This document shows, piece by piece, positions 8,185 through 16,668 of a stretch of 27,103 bases of DNA. This DNA comes from SKLM01 sp964390305 (GTDB taxonomy: Bacteria; Chloroflexota; Anaerolineae; B4-G1). How positions within the stretch are numbered: the stretch's first letter is position 1; the number at the start of each line of letters is the position of its first letter. The position numbers and the translations under genes are program-made. The DNA lies in contig CAYMHT010000030.1 in the NCBI GenBank assembly GCA_964390305.1, forward strand, positions 1 through 27,103, in the 5' to 3' direction. The notes under the pieces were generated by a model. It was not told the origin of the DNA. It was given only the letters and a program-made list of their open reading frames with translations, and ran no database searches.

Positions 8185-8970
8185 TCAGCCCCCGGGGTCG
8201 ACCCCCTTCTTCTCACGGGCTCCCCGGACCGCGATGATCTCCGCCACAATGCTGACGGCGATCTCCCGCGGGCTCTGAGCGCCGATATCCAGGCCGATTG
8301 GCGTACGAATCCGCTCCAGCAGGTCACCGGGCACGCCCAGCTCCTCTGCCCGCTCGAACGTGTGCGCGGTGCGTCGAGCGCTCCCAATGAGGCCCACGTA
8401 GGCCACCGGCCGGTCCGCCAGCGCCGTCAGAATCTCCTCGTCCGGGTTCTCATGCGGCGTCACGATCACCACGTAGGTCCGCTCGTCCAGCGGAAGCTCA
8501 GCCACGTGACGCACGAAGTCCCCGGTCAGTCGGACGTCGGCCCAGGGAAACCGCTCCGCTGTCACCAGCCCCTCGCGCGCGTCAACCACGGCGACCCGGT
8601 AGCCAAGGAATTCACCCAGCTCTGCTACCGCCTGCCCGATGTGCCCACCGCCAAGGATGAGGAGTGTAGGCCGCGGGCTCAGCACGTCGATGAAGAGACG
8701 CATCTCCCCGCCCTCATCCCGCACACGGCAGCGCACCTCGCGCGACCGCCCCTCGCGCATCGCTCTCTCCGCCTCCTCGATGGCGCACGCTTCCACGTCA
8801 CCCCCGCCAACGCTGCCCACGGTCCGTCCATCGCTGCGGATGAGCATCTTTGCCGACGTGCCACGGGGCGTCGAGCCCCGCGCCTCAATCACGGTGACCA
8901 GCGCCGCCGGCTCGCCCTGGCGCAGCGCCTTCAGCGCCGCCTGGTAGACCTTTTCCGTCGTCCTCGACAT
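8185..8970 (-). CDS. XdhC/CoxI-family molybdenum hydroxylase maturation factor
   Basis: Protein of 261 aa. The N-terminal XdhC domain has ARGSTPRGTSAKMLI and GSVGGGDVEA (52-61). The C-terminal Rossmann-like part has LLILGGGHIGQAVAELG (about 104-119) and VVIVTPHENPDEEIL. XdhC proteins bind molybdenum cofactor, help sulfurate it and insert it into xanthine dehydrogenase-type large subunits. The gene lies 86 bases after the second large-subunit gene on the same strand, and is the only maturation factor seen for the two hydroxylases. A purine-rich GGGAGGT sits just before the start. The family is certain; which enzyme it serves, or both, is inferred. Confidence 0.88.
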   Translation of the reverse strand: MSRTTEKVYQAALKALRQGEPAALVTVIEARGSTPRGTSAKMLIRSDGRTVGSVGGGDVEACAIEEAERAMREGRSREVRCRVRDEGGEMRLFIDVLSPRPTLLILGGGHIGQAVAELGEFLGYRVAVVDAREGLVTAERFPWADVRLTGDFVRHVAELPLDERTYVVIVTPHENPDEEILTALADRPVAYVGLIGSARRTAHTFERAEELGVPGDLLERIRTPIGLDIGAQSPREIAVSIVAEIIAVRGAREKKGVDPGG

Positions 8971-8982
8971 AGACCTCCCGAA

Positions 8983-9014
8983 TCAGCGAGTGAGCGCGTC
9001 AGCGAGTGAGTGCG
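8983..9014. repeat. Two-copy 16-bp tandem repeat
   Basis: TCAGCGAGTGAGCGCG at 8983-8998 is followed at once by TCAGCGAGTGAGTGCG at 8999-9014, 15 of 16 bases identical. It lies in the 86-base gap between the large subunit of hydroxylase B and the XdhC-like gene, just upstream of the latter's ribosome binding site. Confidence 0.7.
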
Positions 9015-9056
9015 CTAGAGCGAGCCCTGGGTGATCACCGAGCAACGGGCCTGCTC

Positions 9057-11390
9057 CTACCTGCTGCGTCCGCTCTCCCTGCTTCGATCCAGCGCTGCCA
9101 GCACCTCCTCCGGCGTAATGGGCAGATCGTAGACGCGTGCGCCGATGGCGTCGGCCACAGCGTTGGCGACGGCCGGCGCCGCCGGTGTCAGCGCTGGCTC
9201 GCCTATGCCCTTGGCCCCAAAAGGTCCTACCCCCGTGCCTGACTCGAGGATGATCGCCCTGGTCTTCGGCAGATCTTTCGCCGTGGGAATCAGATATTCG
9301 GAGAGGGAAGGCGTCTGCGGCCTCCCCTGCTCGAGCTTCAACTCCTCCATCAGCGCCCAGCCGATGCCCTGCGCGCTCCCACCCTGGATCTGACCTTCCA
9401 CGGCGGTTGGATTGATCGCGCGGCCCACGTCGTGGCATCCCACGCTCTTCAGCACGGTGACCTGGCCTGTCTCCGTGTCCACCGCCACCTCGACCGCGTG
9501 CGCGCTGAAGGTGAAATCGGGGAAGAGATCGCCCCGCAGATCCTCAGGATCCAGCTGATCGGTGAAGGGCGCTGTGAACAACGCCAGATGTTGGAGCTTC
9601 ATCCCATCCGCCGCGCACATCTTCGCCAGATCTGAAAGCGGCAATGCCCGCTGGGGATCGCTCTTGACGAACGCCTGCCGGTCGGCCAAGTCGATTCCCT
9701 CGGGCCGCACCCCGAGCTGCGGTGCCGCGCGCTCGACCAGCACGCCCCGCACCATGCGTGACGCCTTGAGCGTGGCGTTGCCCGACATGAAGAGCTGGCG
9801 CGTCGCCGTGGTCGTGCCCGCCAACGGAGTCAGCGCCGAGTCGGAGTTGTAGACCCTCACGTCGTCCACCGGCACGCCAAGGACCTCCGCCGCAATCTGA
9901 CACAGACTGCTGACCTGCCCGCCGCCGAGGTCCGGTGCACCACAGCGGATCACCACCGTGCCGTCCTGCTCAAGGCCGACCCAGGACCGGGCTGTATCGT
10001 GGAACCACATGATGCGACCATAGCTCTGCATCGTCGTCGCGAAGCCCCGCCCTATCTTGATCGCGCCGGCGTCGGGTGTCCTCTCGCCCAGCGCTGCCAG
10101 CGCCCGCGTGGCCTCGTCCTCCAGCCACACGGCGCTCTCAATTCTCTGACCGATGGCGTTCGCGTCCCCCGTCTCCAAGAAGTTCACCTTGCGAAATTCC
10201 AGCCGATCCATGCCGATCGCCCTGGCAACCTCGTCCATCTGCTGCTCGTAGGCCACGGCTGCCTGCGCCGCGCCAAAGCCGCGAAAGGCGCTGGTGAAGG
10301 GATTGTTGGTGGCCACAGCCTTGGTATCGACCCTGAGATTGTCGATCCTATAGGGTCCGGTCGCCGTGACCGTGGCGTAGAGCGCGACGTAGGGACTGAG
10401 GTAAGGATACGCCCCGGCGTTGGCGATCATCTCGATCTCGGCCGCCGTGATGCGCCCGTCCTCCCTGACGCCGGTGCGGTGGGTGATGATGAAGGGATGA
10501 CGCTTAGAGTGAGCGAGAATGGATTCCTCGCGCGTATACACCAGCTTCACCGGGCGACGCGTCGCCTGGGTCAGCAGCGCCAGGAAGATCTCGACGGTGA
10601 TGTCCTCCTTGCCCCCGAAACCGCCGCCGATCATCGTCCCCCGGACGTGGACCTTGTTGTGCGGGACACCCACGGCCTCGGCGATGCTGCGGAAGTGTTC
10701 CACCACCTGCGTGCAGACCCGGATGTTGATCACGTCCTGATCGTCAATCCACGCCACGCCGGCCTCGGGCTCCAGGTAAGCGTGCTCGACGAAGTGTGTG
10801 GTGAAGGTGTTTTCCACGATGTGGTCGGCCTCGGCGAAACCGGCCTCTAGGTCGCCCCTGTTGACCTTCCAGGTGGCGACCACGTTGTCCGGCGCGTAGA
10901 CCACGGGCGCGCCGGGCTCCATCGCCTCCAGTGGATCGTAGACGCCGGGGATCGGCTCATATTCGATGTCGATCAGCTCCAGCGCGCGCTCCGCGATCGC
11001 CAGCGTCTCCGCCGCCACCAGCGCGATCGGCTCCCCGACGAAGCGAACGCGGCTTGACGCCAGGACGGGCGCCTTCGTGCCCTTACGCTCCTCCTGTCCA
11101 GTCTGCCCTGGCATATCTGTCGCCAGCCGAGCGCCCGGCAGGTCTTCAGCCGTCAGGATGCATTCGACGCCCTCCAGAGCGCGCGCCCTGCTCACGTCCA
11201 AGGCCGCGATCCGCGCGGAGGGCTCACTGCTGCGGAAGACCTTGGCATGGAGCATACGAGGCATCTCATAGTCGGCGGCGTACGCGGTCGCCCCCGTCGT
11301 CTTGCCCAGGGCGTCCACGCGTCGCAGCGGTCTCCCGACCTGCCGCATCGCGGGCAGAGACCTCGGTTCCTGTCTCGCCTTATTGGTCAT
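9057..11390 (-). CDS. Molybdenum hydroxylase large (Mo-cofactor) subunit, set B
   Basis: Protein of 777 aa, normal for CoxL/XdhA-type large subunits. The N-terminal a/b hammerhead domain includes GKTTGATAYAADYEMPRMLH. Cofactor-binding landmarks are GTMIGGGFGGKED (about 251-263), the active-site loop SAFRGFGAAQ (367-376) and the catalytic glutamate in GPFGAKGIGEPAL (E731). The AFRGFG loop is of the xanthine dehydrogenase/aldehyde oxidase type, not the AYxCSFR loop of form I CO dehydrogenase, so CO oxidation is unlikely. It hydroxylates a carbon of an N-heterocycle or aldehyde with water-derived oxygen. The start overlaps the stop of the [2Fe-2S] gene by 4 bases (ATGA). Together with the two upstream genes it forms a complete three-subunit enzyme. 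Confidence 0.92.
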   Translation of the reverse strand: MTNKARQEPRSLPAMRQVGRPLRRVDALGKTTGATAYAADYEMPRMLHAKVFRSSEPSARIAALDVSRARALEGVECILTAEDLPGARLATDMPGQTGQEERKGTKAPVLASSRVRFVGEPIALVAAETLAIAERALELIDIEYEPIPGVYDPLEAMEPGAPVVYAPDNVVATWKVNRGDLEAGFAEADHIVENTFTTHFVEHAYLEPEAGVAWIDDQDVINIRVCTQVVEHFRSIAEAVGVPHNKVHVRGTMIGGGFGGKEDITVEIFLALLTQATRRPVKLVYTREESILAHSKRHPFIITHRTGVREDGRITAAEIEMIANAGAYPYLSPYVALYATVTATGPYRIDNLRVDTKAVATNNPFTSAFRGFGAAQAAVAYEQQMDEVARAIGMDRLEFRKVNFLETGDANAIGQRIESAVWLEDEATRALAALGERTPDAGAIKIGRGFATTMQSYGRIMWFHDTARSWVGLEQDGTVVIRCGAPDLGGGQVSSLCQIAAEVLGVPVDDVRVYNSDSALTPLAGTTTATRQLFMSGNATLKASRMVRGVLVERAAPQLGVRPEGIDLADRQAFVKSDPQRALPLSDLAKMCAADGMKLQHLALFTAPFTDQLDPEDLRGDLFPDFTFSAHAVEVAVDTETGQVTVLKSVGCHDVGRAINPTAVEGQIQGGSAQGIGWALMEELKLEQGRPQTPSLSEYLIPTAKDLPKTRAIILESGTGVGPFGAKGIGEPALTPAAPAVANAVADAIGARVYDLPITPEEVLAALDRSRESGRSR

Positions 11391-11866
11391 CTTCCACCTT
11401 CCAGTCGCTCAGCGGTCAGCTGAATCGCCTCCACGATCTGGGCGTAGCCGGTGCAGCGACACAGATTGCCGGCGATGGCCTCTCGGATTTCCTCCTCCGT
11501 TGGATTCGGATTCCGATCCAGGAGCGCCTTGGCCGAGATAATCATGCCCGGCGTGCAGTAGCCGCACTGGGCGGCGCCTGTATCGGCAAAGGCCTCCTGC
11601 AGTGGATGGGGATCGTCGAGCGTGCCCAACCCCGCGGCCGTGACAATCTCTGCACCCTCGGCCTGCCAGGCGAGCACCAGACAACTGTTGACCGCCCTGC
11701 CGTCCATCAATACGGCGCAGGCCCCGCAGTCGCCCTTCTCGCAGCCGTTCTTGACGTCGGTATAGCCCAGGTCGCGCAGCGCCTGGAGCAACGTCGCATT
11801 GGAGCCGAGAGCCAGCTTATGTACGCGACCGTTGATGTTCAGTGTAATAGGTCTCGATTGCATCAT
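11387..11866 (-). CDS. Molybdenum hydroxylase [2Fe-2S] small subunit, set B
   Basis: Protein of 159 aa, the standard CoxS-type length. The plant-ferredoxin-like domain binds one [2Fe-2S] cluster through GCEKGDCGAC and the following cysteine (C42, C47, C50, C62). The helical C-terminal domain binds the second through CGYCTPGM and CRCTGY (C101, C104, C136, C138). It passes electrons from the molybdenum site to FAD. The start overlaps the end of the FAD-subunit gene by 50 bases. Two adjacent ATG codons (11866 and 11863) are possible; the second is better spaced from the GGGGGAG ribosome binding site. Confidence 0.93.
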   Translation of the reverse strand: MMQSRPITLNINGRVHKLALGSNATLLQALRDLGYTDVKNGCEKGDCGACAVLMDGRAVNSCLVLAWQAEGAEIVTAAGLGTLDDPHPLQEAFADTGAAQCGYCTPGMIISAKALLDRNPNPTEEEIREAIAGNLCRCTGYAQIVEAIQLTAERLEGGR

Positions 11867-12722
11867 TCTCCCCCGCCTCCTCCAGCAACCGCCTCATCAG
11901 AACCCTCGCCACCCGCTCCCGATAATCCGCCGATCCCCGCACGTCGCCAATGCAGCTGAGGGCGCCACAGCCAAGACGCGTCGCCTCTTCAATCACCTCC
12001 GCCGTCAGCGCCTCGCCACGCAGCGCGTGCTCCGCATCGTGGGCGCGAATCGGCGTGGGAGCCACGGCGCCGAGAGCGAGAGCCGCATCCTCGCACCGCC
12101 CGCCGTCGCCAAACGTGATCCGGACCGCGACGCTGACCACGGAGATCGCCGTCGACCTCCTCAATGACAGTTTCCGGAACCCGGCGAACGTCCGCGGGGG
12201 AGGCACGGGCCAGCGGATCGCCGTGATCAGCTCGACGTGGCGGCAGATGGTGTCGCACACATCGACGAAGAAGTCGTTCAGGGGCACCCAGCGCGACTCC
12301 CCCTTGGAGGCCAGTCTCACCTCAGCGTCCAGAGCCAGCAGCGGCGGCGCCATGTCGGCCGCTGGCGACGCGTCTCCCAGATTGCCCCCCACCGTAGCCC
12401 GGTTTCGCACCAGCGGATTTGCAAAGACGCTCGCTGCCTGCTTGAGGATGGGCGCTTGCCGTGCGATGACGTCGCTCTCCAGCAGCTCAGCGACGGTGAC
12501 GCCGCTGCTCACGATCACGTGCCCGTCCTCCTGCTGAATCCCCCGCAATTCATCCAGTCCCGCGATGTTGACCACTACACCGGGCCGCCGTCTGCCCCCG
12601 CGCATGTCCGGGATCAGATTCGTGCCGCCAGCAAGCGGAAGCGCGTCCGGGGCGGACCCGGCCAGCATCTGAAGCGCTTCCGGCAGCGTGTGTGGCATCA
12701 ACAGCTCAAATTGTGGCAGCAT
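11817..12722 (-). CDS. Molybdenum hydroxylase FAD-binding medium subunit, set B
   Basis: Protein of 301 aa, typical for CoxM-type subunits. FAD motifs are PLAGGTNLIPDM (29-40) and ATVGGNLGDASPAAD (109-123), followed by the CO dehydrogenase flavoprotein C-terminal domain. It accepts electrons from the small subunit and passes them to an external acceptor. AGGAGGAGG lies 5 bases before the ATG, a very strong ribosome binding site. The gap from the fused FAD/[2Fe-2S] gene upstream is 39 bases. The 50-base overlap with the next gene is longer than usual, but the N-terminus of that gene product is conserved, so the overlap looks real. Confidence 0.92.
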   Translation of the reverse strand: MLPQFELLMPHTLPEALQMLAGSAPDALPLAGGTNLIPDMRGGRRRPGVVVNIAGLDELRGIQQEDGHVIVSSGVTVAELLESDVIARQAPILKQAASVFANPLVRNRATVGGNLGDASPAADMAPPLLALDAEVRLASKGESRWVPLNDFFVDVCDTICRHVELITAIRWPVPPPRTFAGFRKLSLRRSTAISVVSVAVRITFGDGGRCEDAALALGAVAPTPIRAHDAEHALRGEALTAEVIEEATRLGCGALSCIGDVRGSADYRERVARVLMRRLLEEAGENDAIETYYTEHQRSRT

Positions 12723-12761
12723 TTATGCCTCCTCCTGGTCCCGTCCGCCGCCCCCAAGCCT

Positions 12762-14243
12762 CTACTTCTCAGCGCAGCTTCTCACCGCGCGAACGACGCT
12801 GGCGAAGCCGGTGCAGCGACAGCGGTTCCCCTTCAGGTAGTCTCTAATGTCCTCTTCGCTCGGCGTCGGGTTGTCTCTCAGCAGCCGCTTCGTCATCATG
12901 AGCATCCCCGGCGTGCAGTACCCACACTGGAATGCCGCGTTCTCGATGAACGCCTCCTGCAGCGGATCCAGCTCCCCGTCTCGGCCTTGCAGACCCTCCA
13001 CCGTGGTCACCTCACGTCCATCCGCGGTCACGGCCAACGTCAGGCACGAGAGTGCGGGCACGCCGTCCAGGTGCACCGTGCACGCGCCGCACTCACCGAT
13101 GCCGCATCCGTACTTGGTGCCCGTCAGATTCAACCGTTCGCGCAGCACGTTGATGAGCAGCTCGTTGGGGGCGACCTCCAGCCGACGCACCTGCCCGTTG
13201 ACCGTCAGCTCGATCGCACGGGTGTCTGTGGGCGCAAGGTGAAGCGGACCATCTCCGGATGCCGCCTTGTTCCTTCCCAGCTCCCCTTCGATTTGTCCCC
13301 CGCCCTCGGCTTCTTCACGGCCTTCCATCCCAGCGCGTTCCCAGGCCGCCTGCAATACGTCGTGTGTCAGCGCCCTCACCACCTCACGCCGGTACCAGGC
13401 GCTGGAGCGCACATCGTCGATGGGCGTCACCTGTTCCGACGCCACCCGACCGGCGGCCAGCGCCAACTGGGGACTAAAGGCCTCGCCCACCATCATCTGC
13501 TCAGCAGTGCAGGCGCGGGTGACCGTCGGCCCGACCGATCCTAGAGCCAGGCGGCAGTCCACGACGCACTCACCATTCCGTACAATCCTCGCCGCCGCGC
13601 TCGCCTTCGCCAGATCCGCGCGCACGCGCGATATCTTCACGAAGGCGCTTCCGGTGCCCGGCTCGGGCCGAGGCAATCGAATCGCCTGGAGCAGCTCGCC
13701 ATTGTCGATCGCCGTCTCCCCTGGCCCAACCAGGAACCGCTCCAGCGGCAGCGTCCGCTCCCCCTCGGGACCGACCAGGACCAGCTCGGCCCCCAGCGCC
13801 ACCAGCGCGGGCACCGCGTCGGACGCGGGCGACCCGTTGCACACGTTCCCCCCGATCGTCCCCGTCAGCTGGATCTGCGTCGAGCCGAACGCGGCGCACG
13901 CTTCAGCCAGTGCTGTGTGGCCTGCCTGCACCGCCACCGAGTTGCGGAGATCCCAGATCGGCGTCAACGCGCCGATCTCCAGATAGCCATTCGCGGCTTT
14001 GACCCTGGTCAGCCCTGCCAGCCCCCCGATGTTGACCAGGCACTCGGGTGCCATCTGTTCCATCTTCATCTGCACCAGCAAGAACGTGCCTCCAGCCAGC
14101 ACCTGTGCCCGATCGCCGTGCTCACCGAGCACGGCCACGGCCTCTTCCACGGTGGTCGGTTCATAGTACTCGAACGGGTGCACCAGAAGGTGCGAGTTCG
14201 TCATGTCGTGGGTGTGACCAAGGTCGTGCTCCCGGCTATTCAT
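12762..14243 (-). CDS. Fused FAD-binding and [2Fe-2S] subunit of a molybdenum hydroxylase, set A
   Basis: Protein of 493 aa joining two normally separate subunits. Residues 20-300 are a CoxM-type FAD subunit (VLAGGTFLLVQMKM at 48-61; GTIGGNVCNGSPASD at 128-142). A charged, low-complexity linker of about 40 residues follows (305-343). Residues 344-490 are a CoxS-type [2Fe-2S] subunit with cluster cysteines C380, C385, C388, C400 and C440, C443, C475, C477. The order FAD then Fe-S is the reverse of eukaryotic xanthine dehydrogenase, where Fe-S comes first. The start overlaps the large-subunit stop by 8 bases, with AAGGGA upstream. A second ATG at 14204 would trim 13 non-conserved residues but lacks a ribosome binding site. 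Together with the neighbouring large subunit it would form a two-polypeptide enzyme. Confidence 0.92.
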   Translation of the reverse strand: MNSREHDLGHTHDMTNSHLLVHPFEYYEPTTVEEAVAVLGEHGDRAQVLAGGTFLLVQMKMEQMAPECLVNIGGLAGLTRVKAANGYLEIGALTPIWDLRNSVAVQAGHTALAEACAAFGSTQIQLTGTIGGNVCNGSPASDAVPALVALGAELVLVGPEGERTLPLERFLVGPGETAIDNGELLQAIRLPRPEPGTGSAFVKISRVRADLAKASAAARIVRNGECVVDCRLALGSVGPTVTRACTAEQMMVGEAFSPQLALAAGRVASEQVTPIDDVRSSAWYRREVVRALTHDVLQAAWERAGMEGREEAEGGGQIEGELGRNKAASGDGPLHLAPTDTRAIELTVNGQVRRLEVAPNELLINVLRERLNLTGTKYGCGIGECGACTVHLDGVPALSCLTLAVTADGREVTTVEGLQGRDGELDPLQEAFIENAAFQCGYCTPGMLMMTKRLLRDNPTPSEEDIRDYLKGNRCRCTGFASVVRAVRSCAEK

Positions 14244-16581
14244 GATTCCCTTCCCGAAGCGCCTTCAGGATCTTCTCCGGTGTAATCGGGAGATCGTAGA
14301 AGCGAATGCCAATGGCATTGGTGATCGCGTTGGCGTAGGCCGCCGCCACCGGGTTCATCGCCGCCTCGCCGATGCCCTTCGCACCAAAGGGACCGGTCGG
14401 CTCGTACGTGTCGGCGAAGTGGACCTCCAGATCCTGTACGGGCGGCGTCTCGCCGATGGACGGCGTCTTGGCATCGATCCAGTACCCCCCGGACTCGAGC
14501 TGCCCGCGGGCATCCCACCTGGCGTCCTCGTAGAGGGCGTAGCCGGCCCCCATCAGCAGCCCTCCCTCCAGCTGCCCGGCCGCCAGCTTCGGATTGATCA
14601 CGGTCCCGCAGTCACTACCCATCACCGCCCGCTTCGTCTCCACCTGCCCAGTCCACGTGTCCACCGTGACGTCGACGAAGACGGTGACGTAAGCGGGTGG
14701 ACAGCTCGTGGCGCGGTAGCTCTCCACGGCTGCGAGGGTCTTCCGGCTCTCCGACCAGCAACGCGTGGCCAGCTCCGCCAGCGTCATCTTCCGATCGGGG
14801 ATCGCCGGGGCGTAGATCACGCTCTGACCGAGCTCCTCATCAAGCCTCACCACCAGCGCATCCGGCATCACTTCCATAAACTGCGCCGCCGTCTCGATGA
14901 TCTCTTCGCGGACCGTCCGGGCCGCCTTCACCGCCGCCCCACCACCGGCGTAGACGCCGCGGGTGGCGTGGGTGCAGACGTCGTACACCGTCGAGCGCGT
15001 CTCGGCCGGCGCCAGATCGACCTTGTCCAGCGGCACGCAGAGCGCCTCGGCGACGAGTTTCGCCACTGCCTCCAGCGTGCCCCCACCGTGATCCATCAAG
15101 GCCGTGATCACGTCCACGGACCCGTCCGTGTTGACCTTGACCATCGCACCGGAGAAGTCGATCACGTCCCCCGGCTGTGGCGCGCCCGCGCTTGAGGTGT
15201 GGAATCCGCGCGCCATCCCGAGCCCGCGGCGATAGCGACCCGTCTGGGAGCCATCTGGCTCGTGTTCCTCCCAGCCGATCGCCTCCGCGCCCCGCCGCAG
15301 CAGCTCCGGCACGCCGTCGCTGCGCACGATCGAGCGCACGAGCGGCCCCTGGCCCCAGAAGGTGTCGCCCATGCCCACGTAGTTCTTCATCCGCAGCTCC
15401 ACCGGGTCCATCTGCAGTCTCGCCGCCAGCTCGTCCATCAGCGACTCCACCGGGAACGTGACCTGCGGGTTGCCGAAGCCGCGCATCGCGCACGAGGGGG
15501 TCTTGTTCGTGTACACCGCCGTGCCTTTGTAGCGCACCGCGGGGATCCGATACAGCGAAACCAGCCACCCGGCGCAGACCCCCAAGAACGAGTAGGGCTG
15601 GATGTTGTGCGCTCCGGTGTCGGCAATGAGACCCATCTCCGCCCCCAGAAGCGTGCCATCATTCCTGGCGGCCAGCTTCAAGCGGATCTGCGTGCCGTAA
15701 CGCGTGTGATCGTGAGCGTCCTCCTCCCGCGTCATGCTCACCCTGACCGGTCGGCCGGCCTTGAGCGCCAGGGCAGCCGCGATGGGAATCGGCGGGTTCA
15801 TCTGGATGCTGGAGCCGAACGTCCCTCCGATGGGCACGCGCTTGACGTTCACCTTGCTCAGCGGGATGTCGAAGATCTCTCCGAGAACGATGCGCACGTT
15901 GTGGATCGACTGCGTCGTACACCAGACCGTGAGACCCCCGTCAGGCTCCGGTCGGCAGACGGCCGTCTTCGGTTCCATCTGCGCGTGATAGACCTTGGGT
16001 GTCCTGAAGGTCCCTTCGACGATCACATCGGCTTCTGTGAGCGCGGCGGCCACGTCGCCTTCCTCAATCTCGCGCTCGCAGGCGATGTTATTCTCGATCT
16101 CGAAGGGCTCGCCGCCGTAGAGCACGGTGTCGTAGATCGGCTCCGCCCCCTCAGCCATCGCCTCCACCGGATCCGTGATCACCGGCAGCGGCTCGTACGC
16201 AACCTCGATCGCGCGCACCGCCTCTTCGGCCCGCGCCTCCGTCTCCGCGGCCACCGCAGCGACCGCTTCGCCCCGGTAGCGCACCTTGTCCGCCAACACA
16301 TAAAACTCCTTGTGCAGAAACGGCGGGGTGGTGATGATGCGCTCGTTGTAGCGCACGTGGGGGATGTCGTCGAAGGTGATCACGACCGCGCCCAGGGCCT
16401 TCGCGGCGCTGGCGTCGACGTGCTTGATCCGGGCGTGCGCGTAAGGGCTGATCAGCACCCGCCCGTGGAGCATCCGCGGCAGCGCGACGTCCACCGAGTA
16501 TCGCTCCTGGCCCGTGACCCGTGCCACGGCGTTCTTGCGGCGCGATTCCTTGCCCAGGACGTTGAAATCCTGCTCTACCAT
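14236..16581 (-). CDS. Molybdenum hydroxylase large (Mo-cofactor) subunit, set A
   Basis: Protein of 781 aa in the CoxL/XdhA family. It has the N-terminal hammerhead domain (VTGQERYSVDVALPRMLHGRV), the active-site loop SCAMRGFGNPQ (363-373) and the catalytic glutamate in GPFGAKGIGEAAM (E739). At the position of the cofactor-binding GGGFGGK loop it reads IGGTFGSSIQ (251-260), a clear departure from the consensus and from its paralogue in set B. The enzyme should hydroxylate an N-heterocycle or aldehyde; the substrate is unknown. GGGGAG lies 9 bases before the ATG. The gene follows the aminotransferase gene after 87 bases and overlaps the fused FAD/Fe-S gene by 8 bases. Confidence 0.9.
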   Translation of the reverse strand: MVEQDFNVLGKESRRKNAVARVTGQERYSVDVALPRMLHGRVLISPYAHARIKHVDASAAKALGAVVITFDDIPHVRYNERIITTPPFLHKEFYVLADKVRYRGEAVAAVAAETEARAEEAVRAIEVAYEPLPVITDPVEAMAEGAEPIYDTVLYGGEPFEIENNIACEREIEEGDVAAALTEADVIVEGTFRTPKVYHAQMEPKTAVCRPEPDGGLTVWCTTQSIHNVRIVLGEIFDIPLSKVNVKRVPIGGTFGSSIQMNPPIPIAAALALKAGRPVRVSMTREEDAHDHTRYGTQIRLKLAARNDGTLLGAEMGLIADTGAHNIQPYSFLGVCAGWLVSLYRIPAVRYKGTAVYTNKTPSCAMRGFGNPQVTFPVESLMDELAARLQMDPVELRMKNYVGMGDTFWGQGPLVRSIVRSDGVPELLRRGAEAIGWEEHEPDGSQTGRYRRGLGMARGFHTSSAGAPQPGDVIDFSGAMVKVNTDGSVDVITALMDHGGGTLEAVAKLVAEALCVPLDKVDLAPAETRSTVYDVCTHATRGVYAGGGAAVKAARTVREEIIETAAQFMEVMPDALVVRLDEELGQSVIYAPAIPDRKMTLAELATRCWSESRKTLAAVESYRATSCPPAYVTVFVDVTVDTWTGQVETKRAVMGSDCGTVINPKLAAGQLEGGLLMGAGYALYEDARWDARGQLESGGYWIDAKTPSIGETPPVQDLEVHFADTYEPTGPFGAKGIGEAAMNPVAAAYANAITNAIGIRFYDLPITPEKILKALREGNHE

Positions 16582-16668
16582 CCTCTCAGTCTCCCCAGTG
16601 CATCACCCGAAGAGCATCCCCATCCGTATGCGCAGAGGCCATCCACCAACCGCCACCGCGCCAGCCCG

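Noticed and set aside
11387..14243. Interpretation of the FAD/Fe-S/large subunit genes as form I CO dehydrogenase (coxMSL)
   Set aside because: Both large subunits have RGFG-type active-site loops (AFRGFG, AMRGFG) and lack the AYxCSFR loop of form I CO dehydrogenase.
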